This document shows positions 30,737 to 40,473 of a stretch of DNA of 64,000 nucleotides, piece by piece. The position numbers and the translations under genes are program-made. The notes below the pieces were generated by a model. That model had not been told where the DNA came from, did not search any database, and worked only from the letters and a program-made list of their open reading frames with translations. Position 1 is the first letter of the stretch; each line of letters begins with the position of its first letter. Source of the stretch: Balneolales bacterium ANBcel1 (GTDB taxonomy: Bacteria > Bacteroidota > Rhodothermia > Balneolales > Natronogracilivirgulaceae); NCBI GenBank assembly GCA_029688905.1, contig JARULB010000001.1:1-64000 (forward strand). Direction: 5' to 3'.

Positions 30737-33607
30737 TCAGGCGTATTCGGAGGTATCCGGACAGCTGCACACCAGATTCCGGTCACCGTAAACATCATCG
30801 ATTCTGGTCACAGATACCCAGAACTTGTTCTGCCCGATCCATTCGAGAGGATAGGCCGCCTCCCTGCGGCTGTAGCTGTGGTCCCAGTGGTCGGCCGTCA
30901 CCATCGACGCGGTATGCGGCGCGTTGCGAAGCGGGTTGTCTTCCTTATCCAGCGAGCCCTTCGCAATGCTTGCAATTTCCTTCCGGATGGAGATCATGGC
31001 ATCGCAGAAACGGTCCAGCTCCGCTTTGTTTTCGCTTTCGGTTGGTTCGATCATCATGGTCCCGGCAACCGGGAAGGAGACCGTAGGCGCATGGTAGCCA
31101 TAATCCATCAGTCGTTTGGCCACATCGATTGCATCAATGCCGGTGCTGCTTTTGAAGTCCCGGAACTCGATAATCATCTCGTGACCGACGCGGCCGTTTC
31201 TGCCCACATAAAGCGGTTTATAGTGGTCCTTCAGCCGCTCTTTAATGTAATTGGCATTCAGAATGGCGAGGCGGGTCGCGTTGGTCAGGCCTTCGGCTCC
31301 CATCATCCGGATGTAGGCATAGGAGATGGCCAGGATGAGCGGGCTTCCGAACGGTGCCGAGGCCACCGCCCCGTTGCTCTCGGGGAGGGCTATGTGTCCG
31401 GGCAGGTGCGGGACGAGGTGTTCGGCGACACCAATAGGGCCCACACCCGGACCACCGCCGCCATGCGGGATACAAAACGTTTTGTGGAGGTTCAGATGGC
31501 AAACGTCGGCGCCGATTTTGGCGGGCGAGGTGAGTCCGACCTGCGCGTTCATATTGGCACCGTCGAGGTACACTTGACCGCCATGGGCGTGAATCAGGTC
31601 ACAAACTTCGCGAATATCCTCTTCAAAAACCCCGTGGGTGGAGGGGTAGGTCACCATAAGAGCCGCCAGGCGATCCTTGTGTTGTTCCACCTTCTCGCGA
31701 AGATCCGACAGGTCGATATTGCCCTGGTCGTCGCATTTGGTAATAACCACCTGCATGCCCGCCATCACCGCGCTGGCGGGATTGGTTCCATGGGCGGATG
31801 ACGGGATAATGGCCACATCGCGATGCCCCTCGCCCCTTGTCTGGTGGTAGCCGCGTATGGTCAGCAGGCCGGCGAACTCTCCCTGAGCGCCCGAATTGGG
31901 CTGCATGGATACGGCCTGAAAGCCGGTGATTTCGCAGAGCCAGCCGGAGAGCTCACGAATCAGCTGCCGGTAACCCCGGGTTTGATCCTGCGGGGCGAAC
32001 GGATGGATGTCGGACAGTTCGGGCCAGCTGACCGGCAGCATCTCCGTGGTCGCGTTCAGTTTCATGGTGCAGGAACCGAGCGATATCATGGAATGGGTCA
32101 GCGACAAATCCCGGTTTTCAAGTCGTTTCAGATATCGCAGCATCTCGTGTTCGCTGTGATAGCTGTTGAAAACCGGATGGCTGAGGTAGCGGGAAGTCCG
32201 CTTAAGTGAATCCGGAAGGTACAGCGCCACCTCATTCTGCAGGCGGGCGGTATCCGGGGCGGTTTTTCCGCAGGCACTTGCAAATACGGCCAGAATCTCC
32301 GCCACATCCTCCGGCTCCTTGGCCTGGTCAAACGAGACACCCACCGCAGGTTCCGGGAAATAGCGCAGGTTGATCGATCGCTTTTCGGCTTCCACCCTGA
32401 CCCTCTCCTGCTCTTCCGGAGTATCGAGAAGCACCTTGAGCGTATCGAAATAGCGATCGTTGGCCTGGCGCAGTCCCATCTCCCTGAAGCCCAGATCGGC
32501 AAGCCGCGCCAGGGAGTGAATGCGTGAAGCGATCCGGCGAAGGCCATCCGGACCATGATACACGGCATAGGCGCCGGCCATCACCGCCAGAAGCACTTGT
32601 GAGGTACAGATATTCGATGTGGCTTTCTCCCTGCGGATGTGCTGTTCGCGGGTTTGCAACGCCATCCGGTAGGCAGGCCGGCCCTCCTTGTCGACAGACA
32701 CCCCGATGATGCGTCCCGGCACCTTGCGCTTGAACGCATCCCTGGTGGCGAAGAAGGCGGCATGGGGCCCCCCGAACCCGAGCGGGATGCCGAAGCGCTG
32801 GGTCGTCCCGACCACTACATCGGCTCCCATCTCACCCGGCGGTGTAAACAGGGCAAGGCTCAGCAGATCGGCAGCCACGGCTGTACCGATACCGTTTTCG
32901 GAGGCTGCCGCTATCAACGGACCGATATCACGTACGGCACCGTCGTTATCCGGATATTGAAGCAGGATACCGAACAGGGTTTCGTCGGAGACATCCAGCC
33001 TGGACGGCTCATCAACCACCAGTTCAATTCCCAGTGGTTCGGCTCTGGTTCTCAGCACATCGATGGTCTGGGGATAGCAGTTGCTGGAAACAAAAAAACG
33101 GCTTCCCTCACGCCGGGTCCCCTTGCGGGTATCCCTGAGCATGGTCATCGCTTCGGCCGCCGCCGTGGCCTCGTCCAGCAGGGATGCATTGGCGATTTCC
33201 ATACCGGTAAGGTCTATGACCATGGTCTGAAAATTGATGAGCGCCTCCAGCCGTCCCTGTGATATTTCGGCCTGGTAGGGTGTATAGGAGGTATACCATC
33301 CGGGATTTTCCAGGATATTGCGCTGAATCACCGGAGGGGTTACGGTTTCGTAGTACCCTGTACCGATAAAATTCCGGAACACGTTGTTGCGGGATGCGAT
33401 AGCGCGGAACTCCTTGATAAAATGGTGTTCGCTGAGCGGATCCGGCAGGTCCATTGGTTTGGAAATGCGAATTGACTCCGGTACCGTCTGGCGGATGAGT
33501 TCATCGAGGGATTTGCAGCCCACAGCTTGCAGCATCTCCTCGACATCGGATGGGCCGGGGCTGTTGTGACGAAATTCGAACAATTCTCTTTCAAAAAGGG
33601 GATTCAT
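30737..33607 (-). CDS. gcvP: Glycine dehydrogenase (decarboxylating), glycine cleavage P-protein
   Basis: PLP-dependent glycine decarboxylase of the glycine cleavage system; this is the fused long form (956 aa) covering both halves. The PLP lysine motif is [18 protein letters not shown], and the N-terminal half carries the family segment [20 protein letters not shown]. Start ATG 33607 ([18 protein letters not shown]) is preferred over an ATG at 33661 that adds a poor leader. gcvT and gcvH are not in the window. The upstream gene on the same strand is an orphan histidine kinase 195 bp away. No glycine riboswitch is evident. Confidence 0.96.
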   Translation of the reverse strand: MNPLFERELFEFRHNSPGPSDVEEMLQAVGCKSLDELIRQTVPESIRISKPMDLPDPLSEHHFIKEFRAIASRNNVFRNFIGTGYYETVTPPVIQRNILENPGWYTSYTPYQAEISQGRLEALINFQTMVIDLTGMEIANASLLDEATAAAEAMTMLRDTRKGTRREGSRFFVSSNCYPQTIDVLRTRAEPLGIELVVDEPSRLDVSDETLFGILLQYPDNDGAVRDIGPLIAAASENGIGTAVAADLLSLALFTPPGEMGADVVVGTTQRFGIPLGFGGPHAAFFATRDAFKRKVPGRIIGVSVDKEGRPAYRMALQTREQHIRREKATSNICTSQVLLAVMAGAYAVYHGPDGLRRIASRIHSLARLADLGFREMGLRQANDRYFDTLKVLLDTPEEQERVRVEAEKRSINLRYFPEPAVGVSFDQAKEPEDVAEILAVFASACGKTAPDTARLQNEVALYLPDSLKRTSRYLSHPVFNSYHSEHEMLRYLKRLENRDLSLTHSMISLGSCTMKLNATTEMLPVSWPELSDIHPFAPQDQTRGYRQLIRELSGWLCEITGFQAVSMQPNSGAQGEFAGLLTIRGYHQTRGEGHRDVAIIPSSAHGTNPASAVMAGMQVVITKCDDQGNIDLSDLREKVEQHKDRLAALMVTYPSTHGVFEEDIREVCDLIHAHGGQVYLDGANMNAQVGLTSPAKIGADVCHLNLHKTFCIPHGGGGPGVGPIGVAEHLVPHLPGHIALPESNGAVASAPFGSPLILAISYAYIRMMGAEGLTNATRLAILNANYIKERLKDHYKPLYVGRNGRVGHEMIIEFRDFKSSTGIDAIDVAKRLMDYGYHAPTVSFPVAGTMMIEPTESENKAELDRFCDAMISIRKEIASIAKGSLDKEDNPLRNAPHTASMVTADHWDHSYSRREAAYPLEWIGQNKFWVSVTRIDDVYGDRNLVCSCPDTSEYA

Positions 33608-33802
33608 AAAGTAACAATCAGCAAAGAAATAATTATTAAAAAACGGGTCACGGAGCGGCATTGGTCACATCCGGGAGACGCCAAAAAAAACACAGGTAAG
33701 ATACGTATCATTCCAACCCCATTGAACCCGAAAAGTGCCTGATTCAGCAATGCCCGGTCTCTCCTCTTTGAATGTGATTTCGCCTCGCGTTCGGTATGCC
33801 GA

Positions 33803-35683
33803 TCAGAAGAGATCCGCACTGCCGATCCCCTTTTTTTTGTCCGTTTTATCGAACGTCAGGGAGAAGCTGTTCTCCCGGCCGGAGGTATAGCGATAGGTGG
33901 CCTCGAGCTGTTTTGAGAGCAGATTGATCATGTGCAGGCCCAGGCTCTGCTCAAAACTGTTTTCAAGCTGTTCCTTGCCGGGCACCCCCTGGCCGTTGTC
34001 ACGGATTTCGAGCATTACCCGATCGCCCTCTTTGCCGAGTGATACGTGGATATGTCCCTCTTCACGGTCACGGAACGCGTGTTTTACGATATTCGTCACC
34101 ACTTCATTGACAATCAGCGAAGTGGTTATGGCCTGGTTGATGTTAAGATCCAGGTCGATGCAATCGAACGAGACGGTAATATCGGATTCCGAGGCAATGG
34201 TTTCCACAATTCCGGCAATCTGGGCGGCGATATTTTTCTTGAAATCGATTTTCGAGAAGCTGTCCGACTGGTAAAGGTGTTCGTGAATGGAGGCAATGGT
34301 TTTAATACGCAGGGAGCTTTCCAGCAGCTTTTCATTAACCACCTGCTGGTCTTCCTGCAGCGCCTGAAGCTGCAACATGCTGGAGACGACCGCGAGGTTG
34401 TTTTGAACGCGGTGATGGATCTCCGACAAGAGCATTTCCTTCTCCCGCAATGACTCACGGATTTTCTGCTGGGCCTGACGGTGCTCACTGATGTCGGTAT
34501 GGATGGCATACACCGCTATAAGCTCATTCAGGTTGTTGAAAACCGGGCCGGCGCTGAGGTACAGGTCGACCGTTTTCCCGTCGCGCGTATTCAATGCGAT
34601 ATCGCCTTGCCAGTAATTTCCGGAAAAAAGCATTCTGGGGATGATATCCTTGAGGTTTTTGTCGGTATAGAGCTCGAAAATTCCACCGAGGCGGGTGACT
34701 TCCTCCGAACGGTAGCCCACCATATCAACAATCGCCTCATTGACGTACCACTGCCTGTCTTCCAGCGTATAAATGGCAATCCCGTCGTTAGACATTTCTA
34801 TGACATTCTTGAACTTAAGCAGATCAAGCCGGGTCTGTTTCATCGCCGTCACATCGCGTCCGATGGTATAGATCACCCCCTCCTCAACAATCCACTCCGA
34901 GGGGTGCCAAACAATCCATTTCCAGATTCCTTCCCTGGTTCGCACACGCAGCTGGGTACTGATGTTTTTCAATCCGTTTTTTATGCTTTCAAAAGTCTGT
35001 GCGGCATCATCCACATCATCAGGATGGATGAATTCAGAAAACGGTCCGGAGGTCAGCTCCTCTTCCGAATAATTCAGAAGTTTGCAAAAAGACGGGTTTA
35101 CTTTGATAAACCGGCCCTCTTCGGTCATGATGCCCAGCAGGTCAGGAGATCCGTTGAAGAAGCTGTTCATCTGGTGGGTGGCCTGTTTACGCTGTATATC
35201 GATGCCCGCCTGCAGGGAGATTTTCCGAAACAACTGATGGATTTCTTCGGTATCCGGAAATGGGTCTGGCCGATACAATACAAATACGGCGACCATCTTT
35301 TCATCCACCTCAACGGGAAAAGCCACTGCCGAGAGCTCCTTATCGGCGGGAAAGCGGTCTTTGCAGCCGGCATACTCAGAAGCAGTCAAGTTCTGGGTGA
35401 ACTGCGTGGTCTGTCGCTCCAATACCAGGCCGGGAAGCCCCGTTCCCAGTTGCAGTTTTTCAGGCAGATCGCAGGCCGCCTTCGCTTCAATGGCATCGTT
35501 GATCCAGCGGGCCCGTACACCCAGATCCTCGCCGGAGTAATGAACCAGCCACGCCTCGGCTGCCTCCACATCAAACAACAAACCGATTTCCCGGATTACG
35601 TACAGCAGAGAGTCGTCCAGCTTTTCTATCCCGTGCATCACATGCAGCAGGTTGTAAATAATCTCATCTTGAAGAACTGGCAT
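33803..35683 (-). CDS. GAF/PAS-domain sensor histidine kinase (HisKA_2 type)
   Basis: A cytoplasmic sensor kinase of 626 aa without membrane segments. Order of domains: GAF at about residues 20-165, PAS at about 170-290 (FFNGSPDLLGIMTEEGRFIK) and a second PAS at about 300-410. A HisKA_2 dimerisation region follows, with the phospho-acceptor His in SEIHHRVQNNLAVVSSMLQL, then a HATPase with NEVVTNIVKHAF and IRDNGQGVPG. No response regulator gene lies next to it. ATG 35683 (MPVLQDEIIYNLL) is chosen; an in-frame ATG at 35803 adds a Cys/His-rich leader that looks noncoding. Confidence 0.88.
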   Translation of the reverse strand: MPVLQDEIIYNLLHVMHGIEKLDDSLLYVIREIGLLFDVEAAEAWLVHYSGEDLGVRARWINDAIEAKAACDLPEKLQLGTGLPGLVLERQTTQFTQNLTASEYAGCKDRFPADKELSAVAFPVEVDEKMVAVFVLYRPDPFPDTEEIHQLFRKISLQAGIDIQRKQATHQMNSFFNGSPDLLGIMTEEGRFIKVNPSFCKLLNYSEEELTSGPFSEFIHPDDVDDAAQTFESIKNGLKNISTQLRVRTREGIWKWIVWHPSEWIVEEGVIYTIGRDVTAMKQTRLDLLKFKNVIEMSNDGIAIYTLEDRQWYVNEAIVDMVGYRSEEVTRLGGIFELYTDKNLKDIIPRMLFSGNYWQGDIALNTRDGKTVDLYLSAGPVFNNLNELIAVYAIHTDISEHRQAQQKIRESLREKEMLLSEIHHRVQNNLAVVSSMLQLQALQEDQQVVNEKLLESSLRIKTIASIHEHLYQSDSFSKIDFKKNIAAQIAGIVETIASESDITVSFDCIDLDLNINQAITTSLIVNEVVTNIVKHAFRDREEGHIHVSLGKEGDRVMLEIRDNGQGVPGKEQLENSFEQSLGLHMINLLSKQLEATYRYTSGRENSFSLTFDKTDKKKGIGSADLF

Positions 35684-36062
35684 TTTCTCAATGTTCTTGT
35701 TTTGTATTCCGGCCGATGAAAAACTTCTCTTTCCCCGATTCCCGACAGAGGATTCCGGTCCGTGATGACAGCATATATGGCACATCTCAAAAGATAAGCG
35801 CATGGCTTAAATCCATCCCAGGTTGATGCAGGCTGCTGCCATAGTCCATTTGAACCGATTCCTCGATTATTTCCCAGTTTGTACAACCTGCCATACCGTC
35901 AGACATTGAATAATGTTACCGGCATTTTCCCCTCCCGGATAAGCAGGTATACCGTCGGGCAATACTTTAGATTTTTCTCAGACGTTGTATAAATTAGGAT
36001 TTTATTATTGATTGACAAGGGGTTATATAAAAAATTTTAATATTTAATACCATGGTGATGAT
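35684..36062. other. Intergenic region between kinase and lipoprotein genes
   Basis: The gap of about 380 bp becomes AT-rich toward 36062. A TTGACA at 36012-36017 followed 17 bases later by an AT-rich hexamer could be a sigma-70-like promoter for the downstream lipoprotein. I see no gene and no repeat. Part of the region would be coding if the kinase starts at 35803. Confidence 0.35.
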
Positions 36063-36755
36063 ATGTCAATTAAGGGTACCATCCATTGCCATTACGTGTT
36101 GCTTTCCGTGATTGCCTGCCTGATTGCGGCAGGATGCGCTACACAACCGGATGCGGTTCGTGTATTGCACAAGACCATGCTGCCTGCCCATACAGGTGAT
36201 GAAAGCCAGGGACAAATCAATCTTGAAGTACTGTTTTTATTGAATGAGGAAGGGGAAGTGACCAACCTTCGACTGCTCAATACAAGCGGCGATGCGGTGT
36301 GGGACCGTGCGGCAGTGGACTCCCTGCGGAAATGGACTTTTACCAAGCCCCCGGCCGGCAAGTCCGAGTATCTGTTCAAGAGCAGGATAGCCGTTCGCAT
36401 CGAGTCCCCTGCCGGGGTTCCCGGGCCATCTGAGCTGTGGGGACCGGCGGCAAAAGTCGGATTGCTTTGGGCAGAAACGGAGGATCTGGCTGCAGCTTTG
36501 TATCAGCAGCTTGAAGACGGAGCGTCATTCCATAGCGTAATGACCTATATCGGGCAAACCGGCTCCGACTCCATGGAAGCCCGGATACTGGATACCTTTC
36601 CAGTTAACCGGTACCCGAAAAATGTCACAGAAGCGGTACGAAACCTCTCCAGCGGCGAGTACACACGGCCGATGGCGGTTCGTGACGGATATGTTATTGT
36701 CACATTCCTGCAAAACAGTCAGGGTACCGTTCTGATGCATCATCGCGACATCTGA
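36063..36755 (+). CDS. Lipoprotein with TonB C-terminal-like and parvulin-like domains
   Basis: A 230 aa predicted lipoprotein (signal ending LIAAGC at about residue 25). Residues about 45-115 resemble the TonB C-terminal domain (LEVLFLLNEEGEVTNLRLLN and DRAAVDSLRKWTFTKP), as in TonB family energy transducers. Residues about 135-225 resemble a parvulin/PpiC rotamase (LAAALYQQLEDGASFHSVMT and LSSGEYTRPMAVRDGYVIV). The two together in a lipoprotein, with no TonB membrane anchor or Pro-rich spanner, are unusual. Domain calls are from pattern reading and are moderate. It stands alone, convergent with the KaiC-like/ATP-grasp gene. Confidence 0.6.
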   Translation: MSIKGTIHCHYVLLSVIACLIAAGCATQPDAVRVLHKTMLPAHTGDESQGQINLEVLFLLNEEGEVTNLRLLNTSGDAVWDRAAVDSLRKWTFTKPPAGKSEYLFKSRIAVRIESPAGVPGPSELWGPAAKVGLLWAETEDLAAALYQQLEDGASFHSVMTYIGQTGSDSMEARILDTFPVNRYPKNVTEAVRNLSSGEYTRPMAVRDGYVIVTFLQNSQGTVLMHHRDI

Positions 36756-36911
36756 GTCGTGACTGCGGTTTAACGGTATTGCCACCGTATAACGACACGG
36801 CTTTAACCGGCGGGGTGGATGGAATTGATACTGCCATCACGGGCAGCCGGCCTGCAGTTACGGGTGGATTGAGCTGCCGCCCTGAATTGGTCCGGCGACA
36901 GCCTTTCGTCA

Positions 36912-39461
36912 TCACCGGCAAACAACCTGTTGCGTCATCACATCGGAGTAGATCTGCAACCCCTCGGTACGTGCCACATGAATTACATCTGAAAAACTAC
37001 CGGCTTCGGGAAGGAGCTCTGTGAGCAGATTATCCCGTGAGTGGATTATTTCGGGATTGAAGATCACATCCTGCCTGCCGTCGAAAACAGCGATATAGAA
37101 AATTCCGGTTTCCACAAGATCCTGGAAAAAGTGGCTGCCATACGACAATTCCGGCATGAAGCCGGCAGCAGTTGAAGACACTTCACAGATCACCGACATG
37201 TGGCTCAGTTCGGAAAAATGGACCGGCACTCCCAGGGAAGCGGTCGTGGTTCCCCATCTACCCGGACCCACAAGCATGGCACTGCTGTTGCGGAGCAGCG
37301 CGTTGATTTTTCCGATTTGCCTGGCCACGGCAAACTTGTCCTGTTCCCGCCTCTCCCTGTAGGCCTGCGGATCCACGTAAACCACATGGTCTATGGGAAG
37401 GTGTACATTGCCCCCCATGAAGTTGCCTGTCTGCCGGATCAGGCATGTTTCATCGGCGGTTTGTTCGGGCATGGACACGGCGCGTCCCAGTCCGCGGGTC
37501 TGAAGCGGGCGGCACTGGACCAGGTTCACCTTGAACGCCCCCTCTTCGGTGAAGTTTGCGGTAAACTCCACATCCACAGGATACTCATAGACCTTGGACA
37601 ACAATGCCAGCATATCTCTCATGAATCCGGGAAACGGGCTGCTTTCAAGCAGGCCCTGAAAGTCCAGCAGGTATGGCGCGGTATAGTTCCGTTGCCCAAG
37701 GCTGCGCATCCGCTGCTCCGTCTGGTAGTCGATGGTGGCGAATAGCGCCTTGTCGGCGCGCAGGTCAAGGGTGCCAAGCGATTGCCAGTCTCTGGTGACA
37801 AAGGCATTTTCCGAAAGAGAGACGGCATCCACCTGGCGTTGCGCAAACTTCTGCTGCTCATCGGAGTACATGGGCGGAAGCCGCTTTGGCCTGTCGAGGG
37901 TAACCAGTCTGGCGTAGTCGCTGACGGTTCTGTCGACCGCTCGGGTACCGAGTCCGAATACCAGCCTGAGCATTCCCGCCTCCATATCGATGTTTTTGTC
38001 CCAGACATACAGGTTGGAGGAGTTCCCGACTCCGGCGACATGCGGGAAAAAGAGGTCATCGTAGCGGTCGCCGGAAACGCGCTGTACGAGTACGGCCATC
38101 TGTTCGTCCTTGTCGGAGAGTCCGCGGTTCTTCCGGTACATCAGGGCGTCACGGTTCATGGTGCTGGCATAGACGGTTCTGATGGCCGATTCAAATGCCT
38201 CATAGCGCTCTTCAATCGAACCCTGATTGGCGCAAAACACGCTCTCGTACTTGCCGGCGAACGCATTTCCGAAATTGTCTTCCAGCAGCGAACTGGAACG
38301 GACGATGATCGGCGATTGGCCGAAATATTCCAGCATCTGAAGAAACTCTTCACGGATTTCGGGGGGAAAGGTGCCCGACAGCAGTTTGTCCCTGAAATCC
38401 GGGGCAAGCGAGAAGTAACCCTCATCCGTTTTCTGCTGAGTCCTGAGTTTCCACCAGCCGTTTCGGACCACATAGGTATAGAAGACATCCGACCCGACGT
38501 AGAACGAATCGTGAGGTTCCATGAACGGAGCAAAACGTGCCTCATCCTCCGTTTCCAGAATTTTTCTGGCCAGCAGCATGCCGACGCTTTTTCCACCGAT
38601 GAAGCCGCTGCCGATTTCCCTCGAGGCGACGGCGATCAGGTCGGCCAGCGAAAAATAGCGGTCGCACAAATCGAACATCGCCGACTCCTGCCCAACGAGC
38701 ATCCGCAGCAACTTTCTTTTTACGGCCTGGTGCTGCTCCTCGTTCTGTTCGAGTACTTCCCTGGCCTGCCGGAAAATCACATCCCAGTTATCGAGACGTT
38801 CCTCCGGGCGGGGAATACCCGAAAAAAGTCCGGCTGCTTCGGCGCTGGAGGTAACGCTGACCGCCTCCTCCCCCCGGATCAGATGGGGAAAAAACATGGT
38901 TGGCGAATAACGCTGCCACACCTTGAGCGGGTGGATATAGCGGTTGCCCCGGACATGGTAGACATCAAGCAGCAACTGGGTGGTCTCCCGGATACCCGCG
39001 ATACAGCTGTTTGTGTGCATATTTCGTCTGAGGGCGAAATATGCGATCGTGTCCAGATCAAACAGATAGGGGCAGGTCACTTTAAAAAAGTTACCGATCA
39101 TAAGGTCGGAGTGCCAGTTTGCGAGCAAATCGGTCAGGCAATCGAAAACATAGAACGTCTTCCTCCCTTCCCGCTCCATCATTTGGTGGATGGCTCCGGC
39201 GAAATGTTCAAAGCCCTTACCGGGATCGACATCATATTCGGTGATGTCAGGATGATGGTCCAGAAGCGGGGCATGAGAGCCGAACCGGACATACACGAGC
39301 CGACGTTTGTCGTTATGCGTTTGCCTGACAAAAGGTTCGATCAGTTTTTGGTAGTCGAATACCGAATCGACCTGCCAGACCACATTATCGCCCAGACGAA
39401 GGTAGTCGATCGCCTTGTCGAGGCCGCTGATTCCGGTTCCTGCCCGATCCTGATGGTTCAT
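36912..39461 (-). CDS. KaiC-like (P-loop-less) plus PEP-synthase-type ATP-binding protein
   Basis: An 849 aa cytoplasmic protein. Residues about 1-200 resemble a KaiC/RecA-fold domain: TGISGLDKAIDYLRLGDNVV aligns with the KaiC start, and FYVFDCLTDLL looks like a Walker-B strand. The expected GKT P-loop is replaced by WQVDSVFDYQK. Residues about 290-690 form a PPDK/PEP-synthase ATP-grasp domain (FIGGKSVGMLLARKI, VRSSSLLEDNFGNAFAGKYE, VFGLGTRAVDRTVSD, NLVQCRPLQTRG). No phosphohistidine (GGxTSHAAI-like) or PEP/pyruvate barrel domain follows. The last 150 residues contain LVGPGRWGTTTASLGVPVHF and are otherwise unfamiliar. Function unknown; probably an ATP-dependent phosphotransfer or regulatory protein. 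Confidence 0.7.
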   Translation of the reverse strand: MNHQDRAGTGISGLDKAIDYLRLGDNVVWQVDSVFDYQKLIEPFVRQTHNDKRRLVYVRFGSHAPLLDHHPDITEYDVDPGKGFEHFAGAIHQMMEREGRKTFYVFDCLTDLLANWHSDLMIGNFFKVTCPYLFDLDTIAYFALRRNMHTNSCIAGIRETTQLLLDVYHVRGNRYIHPLKVWQRYSPTMFFPHLIRGEEAVSVTSSAEAAGLFSGIPRPEERLDNWDVIFRQAREVLEQNEEQHQAVKRKLLRMLVGQESAMFDLCDRYFSLADLIAVASREIGSGFIGGKSVGMLLARKILETEDEARFAPFMEPHDSFYVGSDVFYTYVVRNGWWKLRTQQKTDEGYFSLAPDFRDKLLSGTFPPEIREEFLQMLEYFGQSPIIVRSSSLLEDNFGNAFAGKYESVFCANQGSIEERYEAFESAIRTVYASTMNRDALMYRKNRGLSDKDEQMAVLVQRVSGDRYDDLFFPHVAGVGNSSNLYVWDKNIDMEAGMLRLVFGLGTRAVDRTVSDYARLVTLDRPKRLPPMYSDEQQKFAQRQVDAVSLSENAFVTRDWQSLGTLDLRADKALFATIDYQTEQRMRSLGQRNYTAPYLLDFQGLLESSPFPGFMRDMLALLSKVYEYPVDVEFTANFTEEGAFKVNLVQCRPLQTRGLGRAVSMPEQTADETCLIRQTGNFMGGNVHLPIDHVVYVDPQAYRERREQDKFAVARQIGKINALLRNSSAMLVGPGRWGTTTASLGVPVHFSELSHMSVICEVSSTAAGFMPELSYGSHFFQDLVETGIFYIAVFDGRQDVIFNPEIIHSRDNLLTELLPEAGSFSDVIHVARTEGLQIYSDVMTQQVVCR

Positions 39462-39774
39462 ATCTGAGCTCTGTTGTAATTAAAGTATTTCGTTTTTTGT
39501 CATCCGGAGCCTGGTGCGATAAAAAGTACCGGTCCGGAATGTGTCATGCTCAGATCGCAACCTGGCACACCTCTGCTTTGGCGGAATTCCGACAAAGACG
39601 GAAAATCCGACACCGAATCTGCGAAGGAACCGTTCTTTGCCTGATTTGTGTTAGTGAGTGTACATGAAGTGATGTCGCGGCTTCTGTCTGTCACAATCCG
39701 CACGGCAGAGCAGGCGAAGAGGCGGCTGAGCAATAATACATTACCCCAAAATAACGAAAAGTATTTCAGTTGTT
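39462..39774. other. Intergenic region, no gene seen
   Basis: The 313 bp separates the minus-strand ATP-grasp gene from the plus-strand amphi-Trp gene, so it must hold two divergent promoters. I see no convincing gene, repeat or hairpin. AT-rich stretches lie at both ends, at about 39470-39500 and 39735-39774. Confidence 0.4.
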
Positions 39775-40050
39775 ATGAGAAATGAAGATCTCCGTTTTAA
39801 GAGCAAAGAGCGTAAATCCCGTGAAGAAGCGGCTGTTTTCCTGCGTCAGCTTGCCGACAAGATTGAAGCGGGCAAACTGACTCTCAAACAGGGCAGCGAA
39901 GAGGTTCTGCTAGAGCTGCCCGGCGATGTAACCGTAGAAATAGAGGTAGAGGACAAGAAAAAGCAGAAAAAAGGCATCCAGCATAAACTGGAAGTTGAAA
40001 TCAAATGGTATGAGGGAGACGATGCTTCGGGTCCGGTTGAGCTTGGGTAA
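39775..40050 (+). CDS. Amphi-Trp domain small protein
   Basis: A 91 aa protein with the amphi-Trp pattern: EEAAVFLRQLADKIEAGKLT, then LLELPGDVTVEIEVEDKKK and LEVEIKWYEGD with the Trp. This domain occurs as stand-alone small proteins in many bacteria and halophiles, and its function is unknown. The N terminus is basic (RFKSKERKSREEA). It is alone on the plus strand; about 190 bp downstream is a perfect palindrome. Confidence 0.85.
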   Translation: MRNEDLRFKSKERKSREEAAVFLRQLADKIEAGKLTLKQGSEEVLLELPGDVTVEIEVEDKKKQKKGIQHKLEVEIKWYEGDDASGPVELG

Positions 40051-40239
40051 ATGTGCCGTGCAATGAGTCAGGTTATCGTGGCTGCACGAAAGGAACCTGC
40101 CGGTCCGTGACGTTCAAGAGCTACTAAGGCACGGCTCATTGACCATAACCGAAATATACCTGCACGATAACCCGGACGGCCTTCGTAAAAAGGTACAATC
40201 TGCCTGATGCGGAGAAGCCAAAACCTGCCAAATGCAGAG

Positions 40240-40267
40240 CGACTGTTTTTTTTAAAAAAAACAGTCG
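40240..40267. repeat. Perfect 28-bp palindrome with T8A8 centre
   Basis: Six bases (cgactg), eight T, eight A, then the exact complement (cagtcg). It is a perfect palindrome without a loop and is directly followed by a run of seven G and, after aataa, six more G. It could act as a bidirectional terminator between the amphi-Trp gene and the tRNA or as a protein-binding palindrome. Confidence 0.85.
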
Positions 40268-40286
40268 GGGGGGAATAAGGGGGGAT

Positions 40287-40308
40287 AAAAAATTTGAGGC
40301 ACCTCAAA
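40287..40308 (-). terminator. Intrinsic terminator downstream of tRNA-Val
   Basis: On the minus strand the arms TTTGAGG and CCTCAAA (two-base loop, or six-base arms with a four-base loop) are followed by six T. It lies about 90 bases after the tRNA 3' end, in the right direction to end that transcript. Confidence 0.75.
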
Positions 40309-40399
40309 ACCCCTTGCATTTACCAACCCCCATATAGCAAAAAAATCGATCCCATTTTGCATGAGAGCCGATTTTTGCAAAAACTTCAACATGATTTCG

Positions 40400-40473
40400 T
40401 GGGTCCTACTGGATTCGAACCAGTGACTTCCAGCTTGTCGAGCTGGCGCTCTAACCAACTGAGCTAAGGACCC
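40400..40473 (-). tRNA. tRNA-Val (anticodon GAC), C at position 33
   Basis: A complete cloverleaf: acceptor gggtcct/aggaccc, D arm gctc...gagc, anticodon stem ccagc/gctgg, T arm actgg-ttcgaat-ccagt, discriminator A at 40400. The seven-base anticodon loop is TCGACAA, giving GAC (Val) at 34-36 with C where U33 is normally expected. The 3' CCA is not encoded. Length 74. Isolated single tRNA with its own terminator downstream. Confidence 0.93.

Noticed and set aside
34481-35719. Antisense open frame opposite the histidine kinase
   Set aside because: The minus strand encodes recognisable PAS/HisKA_2/HATPase motifs; the antisense frame is a mirror of these.
37782-39467. Long antisense open frame (561 codons) opposite the ATP-grasp gene
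   Set aside because: The minus-strand frame has clear PEP-synthase signatures; the antisense frame shows none.
40400-40473. tRNA as integration site for a mobile element
   Set aside because: No integrase and no second copy of the tRNA 3' end were seen near it; neighbouring genes are ordinary chromosomal ones.
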